A DNA stretch of 64,000 nt from Mesorhizobium temperatum (GCF_002284575.1 NZ_NPKJ01000037.1:1-64000), one strand, 5' to 3'. Counted from the first letter of the stretch, positions 8,712 through 17,448 are shown. Numbers and translations are program-made. Notes: generated by a model from the letters alone, not told the origin.

Positions 8712-8921
8712 TCAACCCCGCGCAGCGGGTGTACGGTCGAGTTCCAGCGCACGTTCGGGGCAGGATCGCGCACCGCGTGACGCAAGCCGTTGCTCCCCCT
8801 CCGCAACCTCAATGTCACCGGGCAGGATGTAGCCCTCGTCATCAAGTTTGAAGACGTCCGGCGCTTGCGCCGAGCATCGCGCGTGACCCTGGCATTTGGC
8901 TTTGTGGACAATAATGCGCAT
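8712..8921 (-). CDS. P450-associated ferredoxin
   Basis: A 69-residue small ferredoxin. Cysteines in KCQGHARCSA near the N-terminus and SCPERAL near the C-terminus match the three-cysteine pattern of the 3Fe-4S ferredoxins encoded next to bacterial cytochromes P450. The ATG at 8921 has a strong GGAGG site. It starts 45 bp after the P450 stop codon, so it is the likely electron donor to that enzyme. No ferredoxin reductase is encoded nearby; one must come from elsewhere. Confidence 0.87.
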   Translation of the reverse strand: MRIIVHKAKCQGHARCSAQAPDVFKLDDEGYILPGDIEVAEGEQRLASRGARSCPERALELDRTPAARG

Positions 8922-8965
8922 GGCGCTACCTCCAATGTCTGTGCCCGGCTCGGGACCGGGCTTGG

Positions 8966-10183
8966 TCAGGACCAGTCCAGGATCAGATTTTCGAGCCCGA
9001 ACACATGGCCGCCAGAGGTAATGGGTGCCGTAGCTTTCTTGATCCGGAAAGCCGGGATGCGCGCCAGCCACTCCTCCAGGCCAATGACAATCTCCCGCCG
9101 GGCAAGGTGTGAGCCAAGGCAACGATGGGGACCATAGCCAAAGGCGGCGTGGCGGTTTTCCTCTCGCGCCAGATCGACCGTGTTGGGGCATTCGAATTCC
9201 GCTGGGTCACGATTGGCAATCATCGTGGCGCAGGAAACATAATCCCCCTTGCGGATCGGCGCGCCTTCGAAGTCGATATCTTTTGTTGCCACGCGGATTA
9301 TCTGAACGGTCGGATAGGCGCGCAGCAATTCTTCGGCTGCGAGCATGATCCGGTCCGGTTCGCGCCGCAGCAATTCCTGATCTTTGAGGTTGCGCGCGAG
9401 ATAAGCCAGGCCAAAGCCTATAGCTGCCGCGACCGTGTCGAGCCCCGCGACGAACACGAGCACGCCGATGCCACGGACTTCCTCCTCGGTCAGCCGGCGG
9501 CCCCCGACCTGTGCCTGCACGATGAAGGTCATGAAATCGTCGACCGGTTCCTTGCGGCGCTTGGTTGCAAGTTCGTCGATGAAGGCCACAATCGTCCGGG
9601 CCGCCGCCGGTCGCTTCACATCGTCGCCGTGGAGCAGATCTTTCGCCCAGCCGACAAATGTATCGAGTCGGTGATCCGGCAGCCCCAGAAGGCGAAGGAA
9701 GATGCTGACCGTGAAAGGAAAGGCAAAATCCTTCATGACGTCGCAGCTTGTGCCCGATGCGGCGATCCTATCGATCAGAGTGATCGCTCGCTCGCGGACA
9801 GCCGGCTCCAATACCATCACCCGCTTTGGCGAAAGCAGCGGATTGAGCAGTGAGCGAAAGACGCCATGGGCCGGTGGATCGAGTTCAAGCGGGATCATTG
9901 GCCAGTTTTCGCCCAGCGCGGATGAGAAGATGCTGCGATGGCTGGAAAAGGTTTCGGTGTCCTGCAGCACACGGCGTTGGTCTCTGGCGCGAGTGATAAC
10001 CCAGGTACCCCGGCCACCGCGCGTGTTGCAGGGCGAATAAAAGATCGGCGGCCCGGCATGGACGCAAGCGACAGCTGCGTGCGGATCCCCGTTGGGCGTC
10101 GGCGCCATGCCAGGCGACGTGAACAGACTGAAGTCCCTCACCATTTCGGACGGCACATGATCTGGAACCGGGTTAATCGCCAT
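8966..10183 (-). CDS. cytochrome P450, CYP127A-like
   Basis: A 405-residue soluble bacterial P450. The haem-ligand loop is FGYGPHRCLGSH near residue 345, the oxygen-activation helix carries FVAGLDTVAAA, and an E-x-x-R-type helix (EELLRAYPTV) is present. An AGGAGA site precedes the ATG at 10183, which was preferred to an upstream in-frame start. It heads the operon P450, ferredoxin, NTF2-like, small gene, double SDR, small gene, LLM. It most resembles the CYP127A P450 of rhizobial symbiotic plasmids. A minus-strand sigma-54 promoter (10348-10362) and a NifA site (10447-10462) stand upstream, so expression in nitrogen-fixing bacteroids is expected. Confidence 0.92.
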   Translation of the reverse strand: MAINPVPDHVPSEMVRDFSLFTSPGMAPTPNGDPHAAVACVHAGPPIFYSPCNTRGGRGTWVITRARDQRRVLQDTETFSSHRSIFSSALGENWPMIPLELDPPAHGVFRSLLNPLLSPKRVMVLEPAVRERAITLIDRIAASGTSCDVMKDFAFPFTVSIFLRLLGLPDHRLDTFVGWAKDLLHGDDVKRPAAARTIVAFIDELATKRRKEPVDDFMTFIVQAQVGGRRLTEEEVRGIGVLVFVAGLDTVAAAIGFGLAYLARNLKDQELLRREPDRIMLAAEELLRAYPTVQIIRVATKDIDFEGAPIRKGDYVSCATMIANRDPAEFECPNTVDLAREENRHAAFGYGPHRCLGSHLARREIVIGLEEWLARIPAFRIKKATAPITSGGHVFGLENLILDWS

Positions 10184-10347
10184 TTGGTTTCTCCTGAACG
10201 TCAGGCGTTCTTGCGCTCGATTGGATCGCACGGCTGGTCACAAGGTCGACTACCAGCATCGTCCCGGCTCAGGCGCCGTATAGATTGGTCAATGACCGCT
10301 GAGCTCCATGAAGCACTGCTGACGCCCACCCTGACAAAATTCTCGGA

Positions 10348-10362
10348 GCAAGTTGCGTGCCG
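10348..10362 (-). promoter_or_regulatory. sigma-54 -24/-12 promoter of the P450 operon
   Basis: Read on the minus strand this is CGGCAC, five bases, TTGC followed by T. The spacing is exact for sigma-54. The NifA site at 10447-10462 is about 90 bp upstream, the usual distance. An identical core is at 14430. Confidence 0.78.
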
Positions 10363-10446
10363 ATTAGCGCACCGTTTGCATTGCACCACTTGCCCGGTAC
10401 CGGTGGCCCGGCCTTGTCGGCCTTTTGGTCGGGCTTGCGACATTCT

Positions 10447-10462
10447 TGTTCAGCTTCGGACA
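10447..10462. promoter_or_regulatory. NifA upstream activator site (TGT-N10-ACA)
   Basis: A perfect TGT-N10-ACA match placed about 90 bp upstream of the minus-strand promoter at 10348. It is shared with copies A and C of the cassette. Confidence 0.78.
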
Positions 10463-10952
10463 CAGAAGGTTTGCGGATAGAGACGCACGGAGGAGCAAAT
10501 GAAAGGGACCTGAAGCATGCAAACGCCGCGACCCGAGCCGAACTCGATCCTCACCGCGTCCGGAGCGGTGTGCGCTTGCTGAGGGGCTGGAAGATATCAA
10601 AGACCTTCCTCGACAGGGCGGGAGTGGCAACAGCGCGCGGTCGTACATGCTGCGACAGCGGTGTCTTCGCGGATCGCCGTGCCTGCGCACGCAAGAACGC
10701 GGTAGAGACAAAGCCTTACTCGATCGCCGCCGTGCCCGCCGGTGTACGGCAATGCATCGGCCGCCTGTCTGGAACGGTTTTCGTGTTTCCCGAGTCGGCG
10801 CGAAAGTGCTGATTACCCCGACCATACAGCACCCTTCTCGGTCCTAGTGACCGATTGTGCGGGGCGCTCGGTCTCGGCGGAGGCACGGTGCTCCTGCTCA
10901 AGCCAAACGGGTCTCTGCAAAAAAGTAGTCGATTGGGTGCCCTCAAGTGAAA

Positions 10953-10967
10953 TGGCATGGCGCTTGC
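10953..10967 (+). promoter_or_regulatory. sigma-54 -24/-12 promoter
   Basis: TGGCAT-N5-TTGC on the plus strand, matching the promoter at 540 in copy A. It would transcribe the truncated ORF at 11008 and possibly the MFS gene at 11277. Confidence 0.65.
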
Positions 10968-11007
10968 TCATCGTTAGAGCCCATCAAAGCGAAGAGAGCT
11001 ACAAACT

Positions 11008-11220
11008 ATGGCTGAGACGCAAAGCTCCATACGAGCGGCCAAGGAGCCCGTGCCCATTCCCGTCGAACGTCGGGACATTGTCCCCTCCTCGACGACAGCG
11101 TCGTCCGGCTCAAGGAAACGGCATCGATATTGCACGCCGCACCCTCACAACATGTCGCGAAGCTATGAACATCCCCTCCCCGTGCAACGCCGCCGGGAAA
11201 GGCGGCGCTTCTGGCTTTAA
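11008..11220 (+). pseudogene. start of the 605-type ORF fused to an rpoN 3' fragment
   Basis: The first 25 or so codons (MAETQSSIRAAKEPVPIPVE) match the start of the ORF at 605. From about 11090 the DNA instead matches the last 130 bp of rpoN2, including the RpoN-box codons for ARRTLTTCREAMNIPS, but in another frame. This is a deletion join that removed the rest of the ORF, prxS and most of rpoN from an ancestral duplicate. Confidence 0.75.
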
Positions 11221-11276
11221 GGCGGGTCGACGCAGCCACCCCATGTTGCAGCGCATTCAAACTGAAGAGCTTATTC

Positions 11277-12497
11277 ATGACCGAATCGGCGACAGGCTTC
11301 ACGGAGGTTGTTCTGCACGACCCAGAAAAGCCCAATCAACGGTCTTGTCCTGCATGGGGTGCGGTCATTTCGCTTGCCTTGGGCACCTTCGGGCTGGTGA
11401 CGGCAGAGTTTCTGCCTGCCAGCGTGCTGACGCCACTCGCGCATGATCTTGGTATCACCAAGGGTGCGGCAGGACAGGCGCTGACAGCCACCGCGATCGC
11501 TGCGGCGATCTCGGCGCCAACGATGGCCATGATTACAAAGCGCCTGGACCGCAAGATCGTCGTGTGGGCGATGACGCTGCTGCAGATCTTGTCCAACGTT
11601 CTGGCGGAGGTCGCCTGGTCGCTGCCTATTTTCCTGATGGCACGCGTCGTGCTCGGCATAGCGCTCGGAGGCTTTTGGTCGATTTCGGCAGCGCTGGCGA
11701 TGCGGCTCGTTCCAAGTCACCTCCTTCCGCGCGCCATGTCGATCATCCTCACCGGCGTTTCCGTCGCTACCGTTTGCGCGCCTCCAATCGGCGCCTATGT
11801 CGGCGAGATCTGCGGATGGCGAGCCGCCTTCATGATCGCCGCAGTCGTTAATGCCGCTACACTGCTGGTCCAATTCATAACCATTCCGACGCTGCCTCCG
11901 GTTGAAGTGGCTACATTCCGCAGTCTGCTGGATGTGGCCAAGAATCCGACGATCAGGGTCGCGTATTTGGTCGTCCTGCTGGTCGCTTCTGGGCACTTCG
12001 CCAGCTTCATCTACATCCGTGCCTTTCTCGAGAAGGTTCCCGCGCTCGACATCGAAACGATCTCGCTAGTGTTGCTCGCTTCTGGCGTCGGCGGCTTCTT
12101 CGGCAATTTTGCCGGCGCATTCCTGGCCAAGCACAGCCTCAAGGCAGTCGCGGCCCTGCCGCCCCTGCTCATAGCGATAGCCGCTGTCTCGCTGCTGACG
12201 GTGGGAGCATCGGCATCGGCATCGGCCTCGGCGATTGCGGTTGCCGTATGGGGCTTTGCCTTCGGCGCGGTGCCAGTGGGGTTACAGACGTGGATGGTGC
12301 TGCGCGCCGCTCCCGAGCAGGCCGAAAGCGTCGGTGTGCTGATGGCCGCAACGTTCCAAGTGGCCATCGCAGCCGGCGCGATTTTCGGCGGACTACTGGT
12401 GGATAATGCCGGGATTGCCAGTGTCTTTGCCTACAGCGCGGTTGCCACGTTCCTCGCCGTCCTGACAGTGCTAGTGCTCGGCCCGCGCGAAACCTAG
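11277..12497 (+). CDS. MFS exporter, DHA1 family (NepI-like)
   Basis: A 406-residue inner-membrane transporter with about 12 hydrophobic segments. The sequence follows the drug:H+ antiporter-1 family, closest in memory to the purine ribonucleoside exporter NepI: EFLPASVLTPLAHDLGI near residue 45, GIALGGFWSISAALAMRLVP near residue 125 and VPVGLQTWM in the second half. It lies downstream of cassette copy B, where it has replaced prxS-rpoN2, so it may be expressed under NifA/sigma-54 control. Substrate unknown; export of a small metabolite is likely. Confidence 0.85.
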   Translation: MTESATGFTEVVLHDPEKPNQRSCPAWGAVISLALGTFGLVTAEFLPASVLTPLAHDLGITKGAAGQALTATAIAAAISAPTMAMITKRLDRKIVVWAMTLLQILSNVLAEVAWSLPIFLMARVVLGIALGGFWSISAALAMRLVPSHLLPRAMSIILTGVSVATVCAPPIGAYVGEICGWRAAFMIAAVVNAATLLVQFITIPTLPPVEVATFRSLLDVAKNPTIRVAYLVVLLVASGHFASFIYIRAFLEKVPALDIETISLVLLASGVGGFFGNFAGAFLAKHSLKAVAALPPLLIAIAAVSLLTVGASASASASAIAVAVWGFAFGAVPVGLQTWMVLRAAPEQAESVGVLMAATFQVAIAAGAIFGGLLVDNAGIASVFAYSAVATFLAVLTVLVLGPRET

Positions 12498-12700
12498 ACC
12501 GCCTGACAGACGAAGCCCTCAGTGCGGTGCGGCGAAAGATGCAATCGCATCAGCCGCGCGGTGCGATCCTGCGCACGATTACTTTGGCGGTTGCAGGCTT
12601 CTTCTCGCCAATCGTATAGCCGCCTGGATCGCGGCACTGACTCTTCCGCGGCGGCTTCCGATCGGGCATGACCAGGGCCGGCACCTCGCCGGCCTTCAGA
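12498..12700 (-). other. unidentified gene tail
   Basis: On the minus strand a frame reads VPALVMPDRKPPRKSQCRDP and continues to KVIVRRIAPRG and a stop near 12550. It looks like the C-terminal end of a coding region rather than random sequence, but I do not recognise it. It abuts the IS21 remnant. Confidence 0.25.
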
Positions 12701-12990
12701 CCGAGGCCGGCTTTGTATGGAACCCGTCGAAGGAACCGCAGTCTTCAATCAGCTTGCCGCGCCCCCTCCTCGAACACGTTCCAGATATTCGTTCCGGCTG
12801 CTCGACGTGACGATGCGCCTTGGCGTAGGCGACGCACTTGTCATGCAGGCAGGCGTTCAGCTTCTCGTAGGTCTTGAAGCGCAGTCGCGGCGTGAAGAAG
12901 CGCTCGCGCGCCAGCCCGACCTGGTTCTCGACCTGAATCAGCCCGAGGCCGGCGTGCAGGCGAACCAGATAATGGCTGCACATCTGCAGG
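12700..12990 (-). mobile_element. IS21-family IstA transposase remnant
   Basis: The minus-strand translation contains ENQVGLARERFFTPRLRFKT and DKCVAYAKAHRHVEQPER, a well-known internal stretch of IS21-type IstA. Frameshifts interrupt it and both ends are missing. No IstB gene remains. It separates the MFS gene from the TRAP-transporter fragment. Confidence 0.75.
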
Positions 12991-12999
12991 AAGCGGCGA

Positions 13000-13200
13000 T
13001 GCTTTCCGCAACGCCTCCCGGTCAACCTCGATGAATGAGATCCCATTGGCCGTCAGGTCGCTGGGCAAGCTCTGGCTGAGACGCGCGTCGGCCCGCTGAT
13101 CGAGCGCGGAACGGTCGAGCTCGCGGCTGACGATCTCCTGGATATCCTTCGGAAGACGTGTGAAGGCGAGCTTGTTGCCGAGCACCCAATAGTCGTTGAT
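13000..13200 (-). pseudogene. TRAP transporter solute-binding protein (DctP) C-terminal fragment
   Basis: The minus-strand frame reads DYWVLGNKLAFTRLPKDIQE, then SRELDRSALDQRADARL and SFIEVDREALRK, the C-terminal helices of a TRAP dicarboxylate/sugar-acid binding protein. The upstream part is absent and the downstream end meets the IS21 remnant. It lies directly after the dehydrogenase gene, so the two probably formed a sugar-acid uptake and oxidation operon. Confidence 0.7.
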
Positions 13201-13227
13201 TAAGGTTTGGGGGCTGCTTGATCGCGC

Positions 13228-14106
13228 TCACCCACCGTTGAGCGCGCGATAGGCGCGGATCACCTGGCTGTCATCGACTTGGCCGTCGCCGTGGCCGGAA
13301 ACGGAAAGGAAGAGCTGGTGGGACAGAGCGGCGAACGGCAGCGCCGCCTTGGTTTCTCGGCCCGCCTCGAGCACGATGCCGAGATCCTTGACGAAGATAT
13401 CGACTGTGCTGAAGGCCTCCGGGTCGTCCACCATGATCATGCGCGGCCCGCGATCTTTCAGCATCCAGCTCGAGGCTGATGTACCCGAGAGAATGTCGAG
13501 CATGCGCGCGGCATCGACACCGGCCTTCTCAGCGAGCGAAAAGGCCTCGGCCGCTACAGCGATGTGAACGCCGCAGAGGAGCTGGTTGACGGTCTTGACG
13601 ACTGCTCCCTGGCCGGGGTGCTCGCCTATGTGGAAGACCCTGTCGCCCATCGCCTTGAAGATCGGCTGGGCTGCCTCGAAGATGCTCTGCGGCGCAGCCG
13701 CCATGATCGTCAGCGTCCCGGCTGTTGCCCCGGCAGTACCGCCCGAGACCGGCGCGTCGATAAATCCTCGCCCGGTCGCGGTAACACGCGCGGCGATAGA
13801 TTCGACCGATTTCGGCGGACAGGTCGCCATCAGACAGACGGTCGCGTCAGGAGGGGCTGCCGCGAGCGCTCCATCGGTGAAGAGCACCGATTGCGCCTGC
13901 GCCGCATCGACCACCATAAGCACGACAAAATTCGCACCCGCGCAGGCTCCGGCAGCCGAGGCGGCCAGCGTGCCTCCCGCCGCTTGTAGATCCGCGAGGC
14001 TCTTTGCGGCAATATCGAAGCCCTGAACCTCAAAGCTGTGTTTGAGGAGATTTCGGGCCATGGGCCCGCCCATCGATCCGAGTCCGATGAAGGCGATCTT
14101 TGTCAT
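13228..14106 (-). CDS. NAD-dependent beta-hydroxyacid dehydrogenase (HIBADH/LtnD-like)
   Basis: A 292-residue member of the 3-hydroxyisobutyrate dehydrogenase family. The Rossmann loop is IAFIGLGSMGGPMARNLL at the N-terminus, the substrate loop is DAPVSGGTAGATAGTL near residue 120, and the catalytic lysine region is KTVNQLLCG near residue 170. The ATG at 14106 follows a strong AAGGAGG. Substrates in this family include 3-hydroxyisobutyrate, tartronate semialdehyde and L-threonate. A TRAP-transporter fragment follows it. A minus-strand sigma-54 promoter and NifA site from cassette copy C lie about 330 bp upstream, so the gene may have been recruited to bacteroid expression. Confidence 0.87.
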   Translation of the reverse strand: MTKIAFIGLGSMGGPMARNLLKHSFEVQGFDIAAKSLADLQAAGGTLAASAAGACAGANFVVLMVVDAAQAQSVLFTDGALAAAPPDATVCLMATCPPKSVESIAARVTATGRGFIDAPVSGGTAGATAGTLTIMAAAPQSIFEAAQPIFKAMGDRVFHIGEHPGQGAVVKTVNQLLCGVHIAVAAEAFSLAEKAGVDAARMLDILSGTSASSWMLKDRGPRMIMVDDPEAFSTVDIFVKDLGIVLEAGRETKAALPFAALSHQLFLSVSGHGDGQVDDSQVIRAYRALNGG

Positions 14107-14429
14107 GCTGCCATCCTCCTTGGCGGCTAGTCGCAGCGAAGCCACCTTCTAAGATTGTCGTTTGGACAGGGCGCGTCGGACAAGTGCCCTGAGCGGGTGC
14201 GTCTTGGCTTCGAAGCCAGCAATACTCGGAAGACCTTTATGATCACGCGCAAAGGGATGCAGGGATGCTCACCATGGGCGGCTTCGCGGCGGTGGCTGCA
14301 GCGGCGCCGCCTCCGCGCCGACAGAGGCAGCAGCCGGGTGATGCCGAATGGTCGACGCTGTCTTCCGGCCGTGCGCCGCCGCCGAGCGTAACGACGGCGA
14401 GGCCGATCTCGCGCGTCGAAATCATCGAA

Positions 14430-14444
14430 GCAAGTTGCGTGCCG
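14430..14444 (-). promoter_or_regulatory. sigma-54 -24/-12 promoter
   Basis: On the minus strand it reads CGGCAC-N5-TTGC, identical in core to the P450 promoter at 10348. It points at the dehydrogenase gene starting at 14106. Confidence 0.72.
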
Positions 14445-14527
14445 ACTCGGCGCTCCGTCTGCGTTACACAGCTTGCTCGGCAAGCGGTGGCGGCCCTGGC
14501 GACCTTTGGGCGAGCTTGCGACATTCT

Positions 14528-14543
14528 TGTTCAGCTTTGGACA
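14528..14543. promoter_or_regulatory. NifA upstream activator site (TGT-N10-ACA)
   Basis: A perfect TGT-N10-ACA about 90 bp upstream of the promoter at 14430, with the same geometry as in copy B. Confidence 0.74.
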
Positions 14544-14570
14544 CAAGGTTTGCGGTAGACACCCCACAGA

Positions 14571-15172
14571 GGCGGCAGCCGAGATCGCGTTCTTGGCGCG
14601 GAACCAATAGCGTTCGCGCTTGCCGAGGGTGCCGCCGCAATTGTCGAAATGGACGGGGTGCTAGCACGATCAAGGTGGGGTCTGGACCGCCCCTTTGACC
14701 GGCTGGAAGACCGCGGCCGCAACGGCTGCTCGAAACCGATGCCTCGGCTCGCCGCCGTTAATAAGCACCTGTCCAGCATTCCCAGGACAACGTCTAACAA
14801 CCGACATTTACGGTCGCTCTGTCGGGTCCGCGACGCGGGGCTGTTTGGCCTACTGCACCTTGTTAAACCATTGAATAATATAGGGAACGCTCTTTTTGAG
14901 GACTTTCTGCGATGTCGGCACGATTTTTGAGGCTTTCTCGTCGCGAGGCTTCGGGAGTTGCCGAACCGATATTCTCGTCGTGGTGACAATTCCGTCGTTC
15001 CCGGCGCACCGACCGCCCAAACGGCCGTGGACGGCTATCTCGCCGAAGTCGCCGCCCGGTCTACCGGATCAGTGACGCCGAGCCGGAGGCGGGGTGGTGG
15101 CGGGCTGATTGGAGCGGGTCTTGAGTCACCCTTGCCTGCCGTTTCCCTGGGCGGCTATAGCGGAGCATATGC
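14571..15172. other. intergenic region before the decarboxylase operon
   Basis: No convincing gene. On the minus strand, near 14865-14960, a short frame ends KVLKKSVPYIIQWFNKVQ and a stop, possibly the tail of a lost gene. No nod box and no -24/-12 element were seen ahead of the operon. A TATAGC hexamer near 15155 could be part of a vegetative -10, but this is weak. Confidence 0.3.
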
Positions 15173-16366
15173 GTGAAGCTTACGTGCGATATATTGGACA
15201 CTCGTCTCAGTACTCCGGCCGTTATCAATGCGACTCTGGATAAACTAAGCAATAAATTTGCCGATAGGCGCGAAAAACACCTGGGATACCCGTACAATCT
15301 CGACTTTGATGCCTGGCCAATCTCTCAGTTCTGCAAATTTCTGATCAATAACTTGGGCGACCCCTATGTCGGTTCACACTATGCGACTGAGGTTTGTGGC
15401 GTAGAGCGCGAGGTGGTCGACTGGTTCGCTCGGGTCTGGGAATGTGCCGATCCAGAAGAATACTGGGGAGCTGTGGGTGCGAGCGGAACTGAGGGCAATC
15501 TGTGGGCCCTATATCTTGCGCGAGAGACTCTTGGTAATCCGGTTCTGATACACTCCACAGAGGCGCATTATTCGGTTCCAAAGGCGGCGAAAATCCTCCG
15601 GATCGAGGCTTTGACGTGCGAGGCCGACCATACCGGCGCCATCTGTCCGGATGCTCTGCGGGAGGTTGTCCAGGCAAATCGCCATCGCTGCGTCATTCTC
15701 GCATTGACCTGTGGAACGACCATGAAAGGGGCGCACGATGATATCGCGTCCTGCATCAGCGTTCTGGACCAAGTCGGGATCGATCCGAGTCGGCGCTTCG
15801 TCCACGTCGATGGCGCCCTGAATGCAATGGTCCTTCCCTTCGTCGATGGCTTACCGAGTGGTATCCGTCCCTCCTTCCGGCACGGGATCGATAGTATGTC
15901 AACCTCGGGCCACAAGATGATCGGCACGCCGATGCCCTGCGGCGTCCTCGTAGTCCGACGCGAACATGTCCGTCGAGTGGCCTCCACCGTGAGCTACTTG
16001 CGCTCTGATGATACTACCTTGATGGGATCGCGAAACGGCCACGCCGTTCTCGCGATATGGAACCGGCTGACGCGCCTCGGTATCGCCGGTTTCCGTCATT
16101 TTGCCCGAACCTGCATCGGGCGTGCGGATGGCTTTGCGGGAGCACTACGCTCAGCCAGTGTGCCGGTATTGCTCAATCCGTGCTCCTTGACGGTTGTGTT
16201 TCCGAAACCGTCCGAGAGGCTCGTTAACGAATACCAGCTCGCATGTCATGGCAACTACGCCCATGCGATTGTCATGCCAAACGTCAAAGCTGATCTCATT
16301 GACCGCTTCGTCGGCGACTATACCGCCGAGTGGCCCTGCAATTCTCGGCAAAAGGTGTTTTCATGA
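15173..16366 (+). CDS. PLP-dependent amino-acid decarboxylase, histidine/serine decarboxylase type
   Basis: A 397-residue group II PLP decarboxylase. The PLP lysine lies in TSGHKMIGTPMPCGV near residue 245, with LTCGTTMKGAHDD near residue 180 and GSRNGHAVLAIWNR near residue 285. These are signatures of bacterial histidine decarboxylases and of plant serine decarboxylases, which are homologous, so the substrate cannot be read from sequence alone. The start is GTG with a CGGAG site. The stop overlaps the next start (ATGA), so the gene is coupled to the desaturase. In this operon I favour serine, giving ethanolamine, over histidine; this is inference. Confidence 0.88.
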   Translation: MKLTCDILDTRLSTPAVINATLDKLSNKFADRREKHLGYPYNLDFDAWPISQFCKFLINNLGDPYVGSHYATEVCGVEREVVDWFARVWECADPEEYWGAVGASGTEGNLWALYLARETLGNPVLIHSTEAHYSVPKAAKILRIEALTCEADHTGAICPDALREVVQANRHRCVILALTCGTTMKGAHDDIASCISVLDQVGIDPSRRFVHVDGALNAMVLPFVDGLPSGIRPSFRHGIDSMSTSGHKMIGTPMPCGVLVVRREHVRRVASTVSYLRSDDTTLMGSRNGHAVLAIWNRLTRLGIAGFRHFARTCIGRADGFAGALRSASVPVLLNPCSLTVVFPKPSERLVNEYQLACHGNYAHAIVMPNVKADLIDRFVGDYTAEWPCNSRQKVFS

Positions 16367-17448
16367 ACGCTCATGTACAGCCCCAGTATCACGGCATCGA
16401 AGCGCCAAAACGCTACATCCACTACCGCTTCGATCGATCCATCACTCACGAGATCAAGGCACTTGAGACTGACAATTGGCATGGGCCTCTTTACATCATA
16501 AAGGACTATGCGGTGATCGCCGCCTTCGCGTGGCTGGTCATCGGAGCAAGCTGGTGGTTCTATCCCCTAGCTGTGATAGTCATCGGAGCGCGTCAGCGAG
16601 GCATCTCCACCATTTTGCACGATTGTGCGCACGGTGTGCTGACAAAGAATCGTGGGCTGAACTTCCTGCTTGGCACGCTGCTGACGGCTTGGCCCCTGTT
16701 TCAACGCCACTTCGCCTACAAGGAGTCCCACGTCCACAGCCATCACCCCTACCTCGGGAGAGCCGATGCCGATCCTGACCTCGGGTTTTTCATCGCGGAA
16801 GGTGTCTTCACACCCCAAACGGATCGCTCTTTCGTTTGGAAGATCATCATCTTCCCCCTGCTTGGATCGAAAACCTACGCATATCTGAAGTATCTGCTCC
16901 GCAACAGATACCGGATGATCCTAGACACCCTCTCTCGCAAGGAGAGCTCAACGCGGGTGAAACGCGAAGAGACATGGCGTTACGTGTTCGATTGCTGGGG
17001 CTTTTACGCGTTCTGGGCGTGTGTCGTAACGCTAGCTCTGGCCTACGGCTCCTTCCAGGAGCTTGTCCTTCTCTGGGTTGTTCCGTACCTCACCTCGTTT
17101 CACATCATCGGCTGGTTCATCGAGATGTCTGAGCATTGCAGCTCCATTGACCGCCGAACCGTGGACCTGGAAATGACCCGGAACCGCCGCAGCCGTCATA
17201 TCGAGAAGTGGCTGACCGCGATCAACGGCGACAACTATCATCTCGATCATCATCTGGATCCAGCGACCCCGCTCTGGCGCTTGCCCGAAGCACATGCCAT
17301 CCGCATGAGGGACCCTGTCTATGCGGCGCATTGTTCCGAAGCGGGCGGGATCTTCCAGTCTGGCCCAAATGGCGAGCCTTCGATCCTGAAACTGATCCGC
17401 GACCAGAACCGGAAGCGCTTTGCCGCAAGCGCGGGATTGCGGGCCTGA
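16363..17448 (+). CDS. membrane fatty-acid-desaturase-type di-iron enzyme, RtxC-like
   Basis: A 361-residue membrane desaturase. The three histidine boxes that bind the two irons are present: HDCAHG near residue 88, HVHSHH near residue 125 and HLDHH near residue 290. Several hydrophobic segments lie between them. The ATG at 16363 overlaps the decarboxylase stop. The family includes RtxC of Bradyrhizobium elkanii, which desaturates dihydrorhizobitoxine to rhizobitoxine. Downstream is an O-acetylhomoserine sulfhydrylase-like gene, the other hallmark of that pathway. Its predicted role here is to introduce the vinyl double bond into an amino-acid ether. A lipid desaturase is the alternative. Confidence 0.85.
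   Translation: MNAHVQPQYHGIEAPKRYIHYRFDRSITHEIKALETDNWHGPLYIIKDYAVIAAFAWLVIGASWWFYPLAVIVIGARQRGISTILHDCAHGVLTKNRGLNFLLGTLLTAWPLFQRHFAYKESHVHSHHPYLGRADADPDLGFFIAEGVFTPQTDRSFVWKIIIFPLLGSKTYAYLKYLLRNRYRMILDTLSRKESSTRVKREETWRYVFDCWGFYAFWACVVTLALAYGSFQELVLLWVVPYLTSFHIIGWFIEMSEHCSSIDRRTVDLEMTRNRRSRHIEKWLTAINGDNYHLDHHLDPATPLWRLPEAHAIRMRDPVYAAHCSEAGGIFQSGPNGEPSILKLIRDQNRKRFAASAGLRA

Larger units (their letters stand above)
10340..11050. repeat. NifA/sigma-54 regulatory cassette, copy B (bidirectional)
   Basis: The most complete copy of the repeated module. It carries a minus-strand -24/-12 promoter (10348), a NifA site (10447), about 490 bp of shared filler, a plus-strand -24/-12 promoter (10953) and an ATG with the same first codons as the ORF at 605. 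It faces the P450 operon on one side and an MFS gene on the other. Confidence 0.75.
14420..14570. repeat. NifA/sigma-54 regulatory cassette, copy C (partial)
   Basis: This matches the first 150 bp of copy B: the minus-strand promoter core is identical and the NifA site differs at one spacer base. The plus-strand half is absent. Confidence 0.75.

Noticed and set aside
10742..11446. 234-codon plus-strand frame across cassette copy B
   Set aside because: It runs through the duplicated promoter, the rpoN fragment and the start of the MFS gene in a different frame, so it is not a gene.
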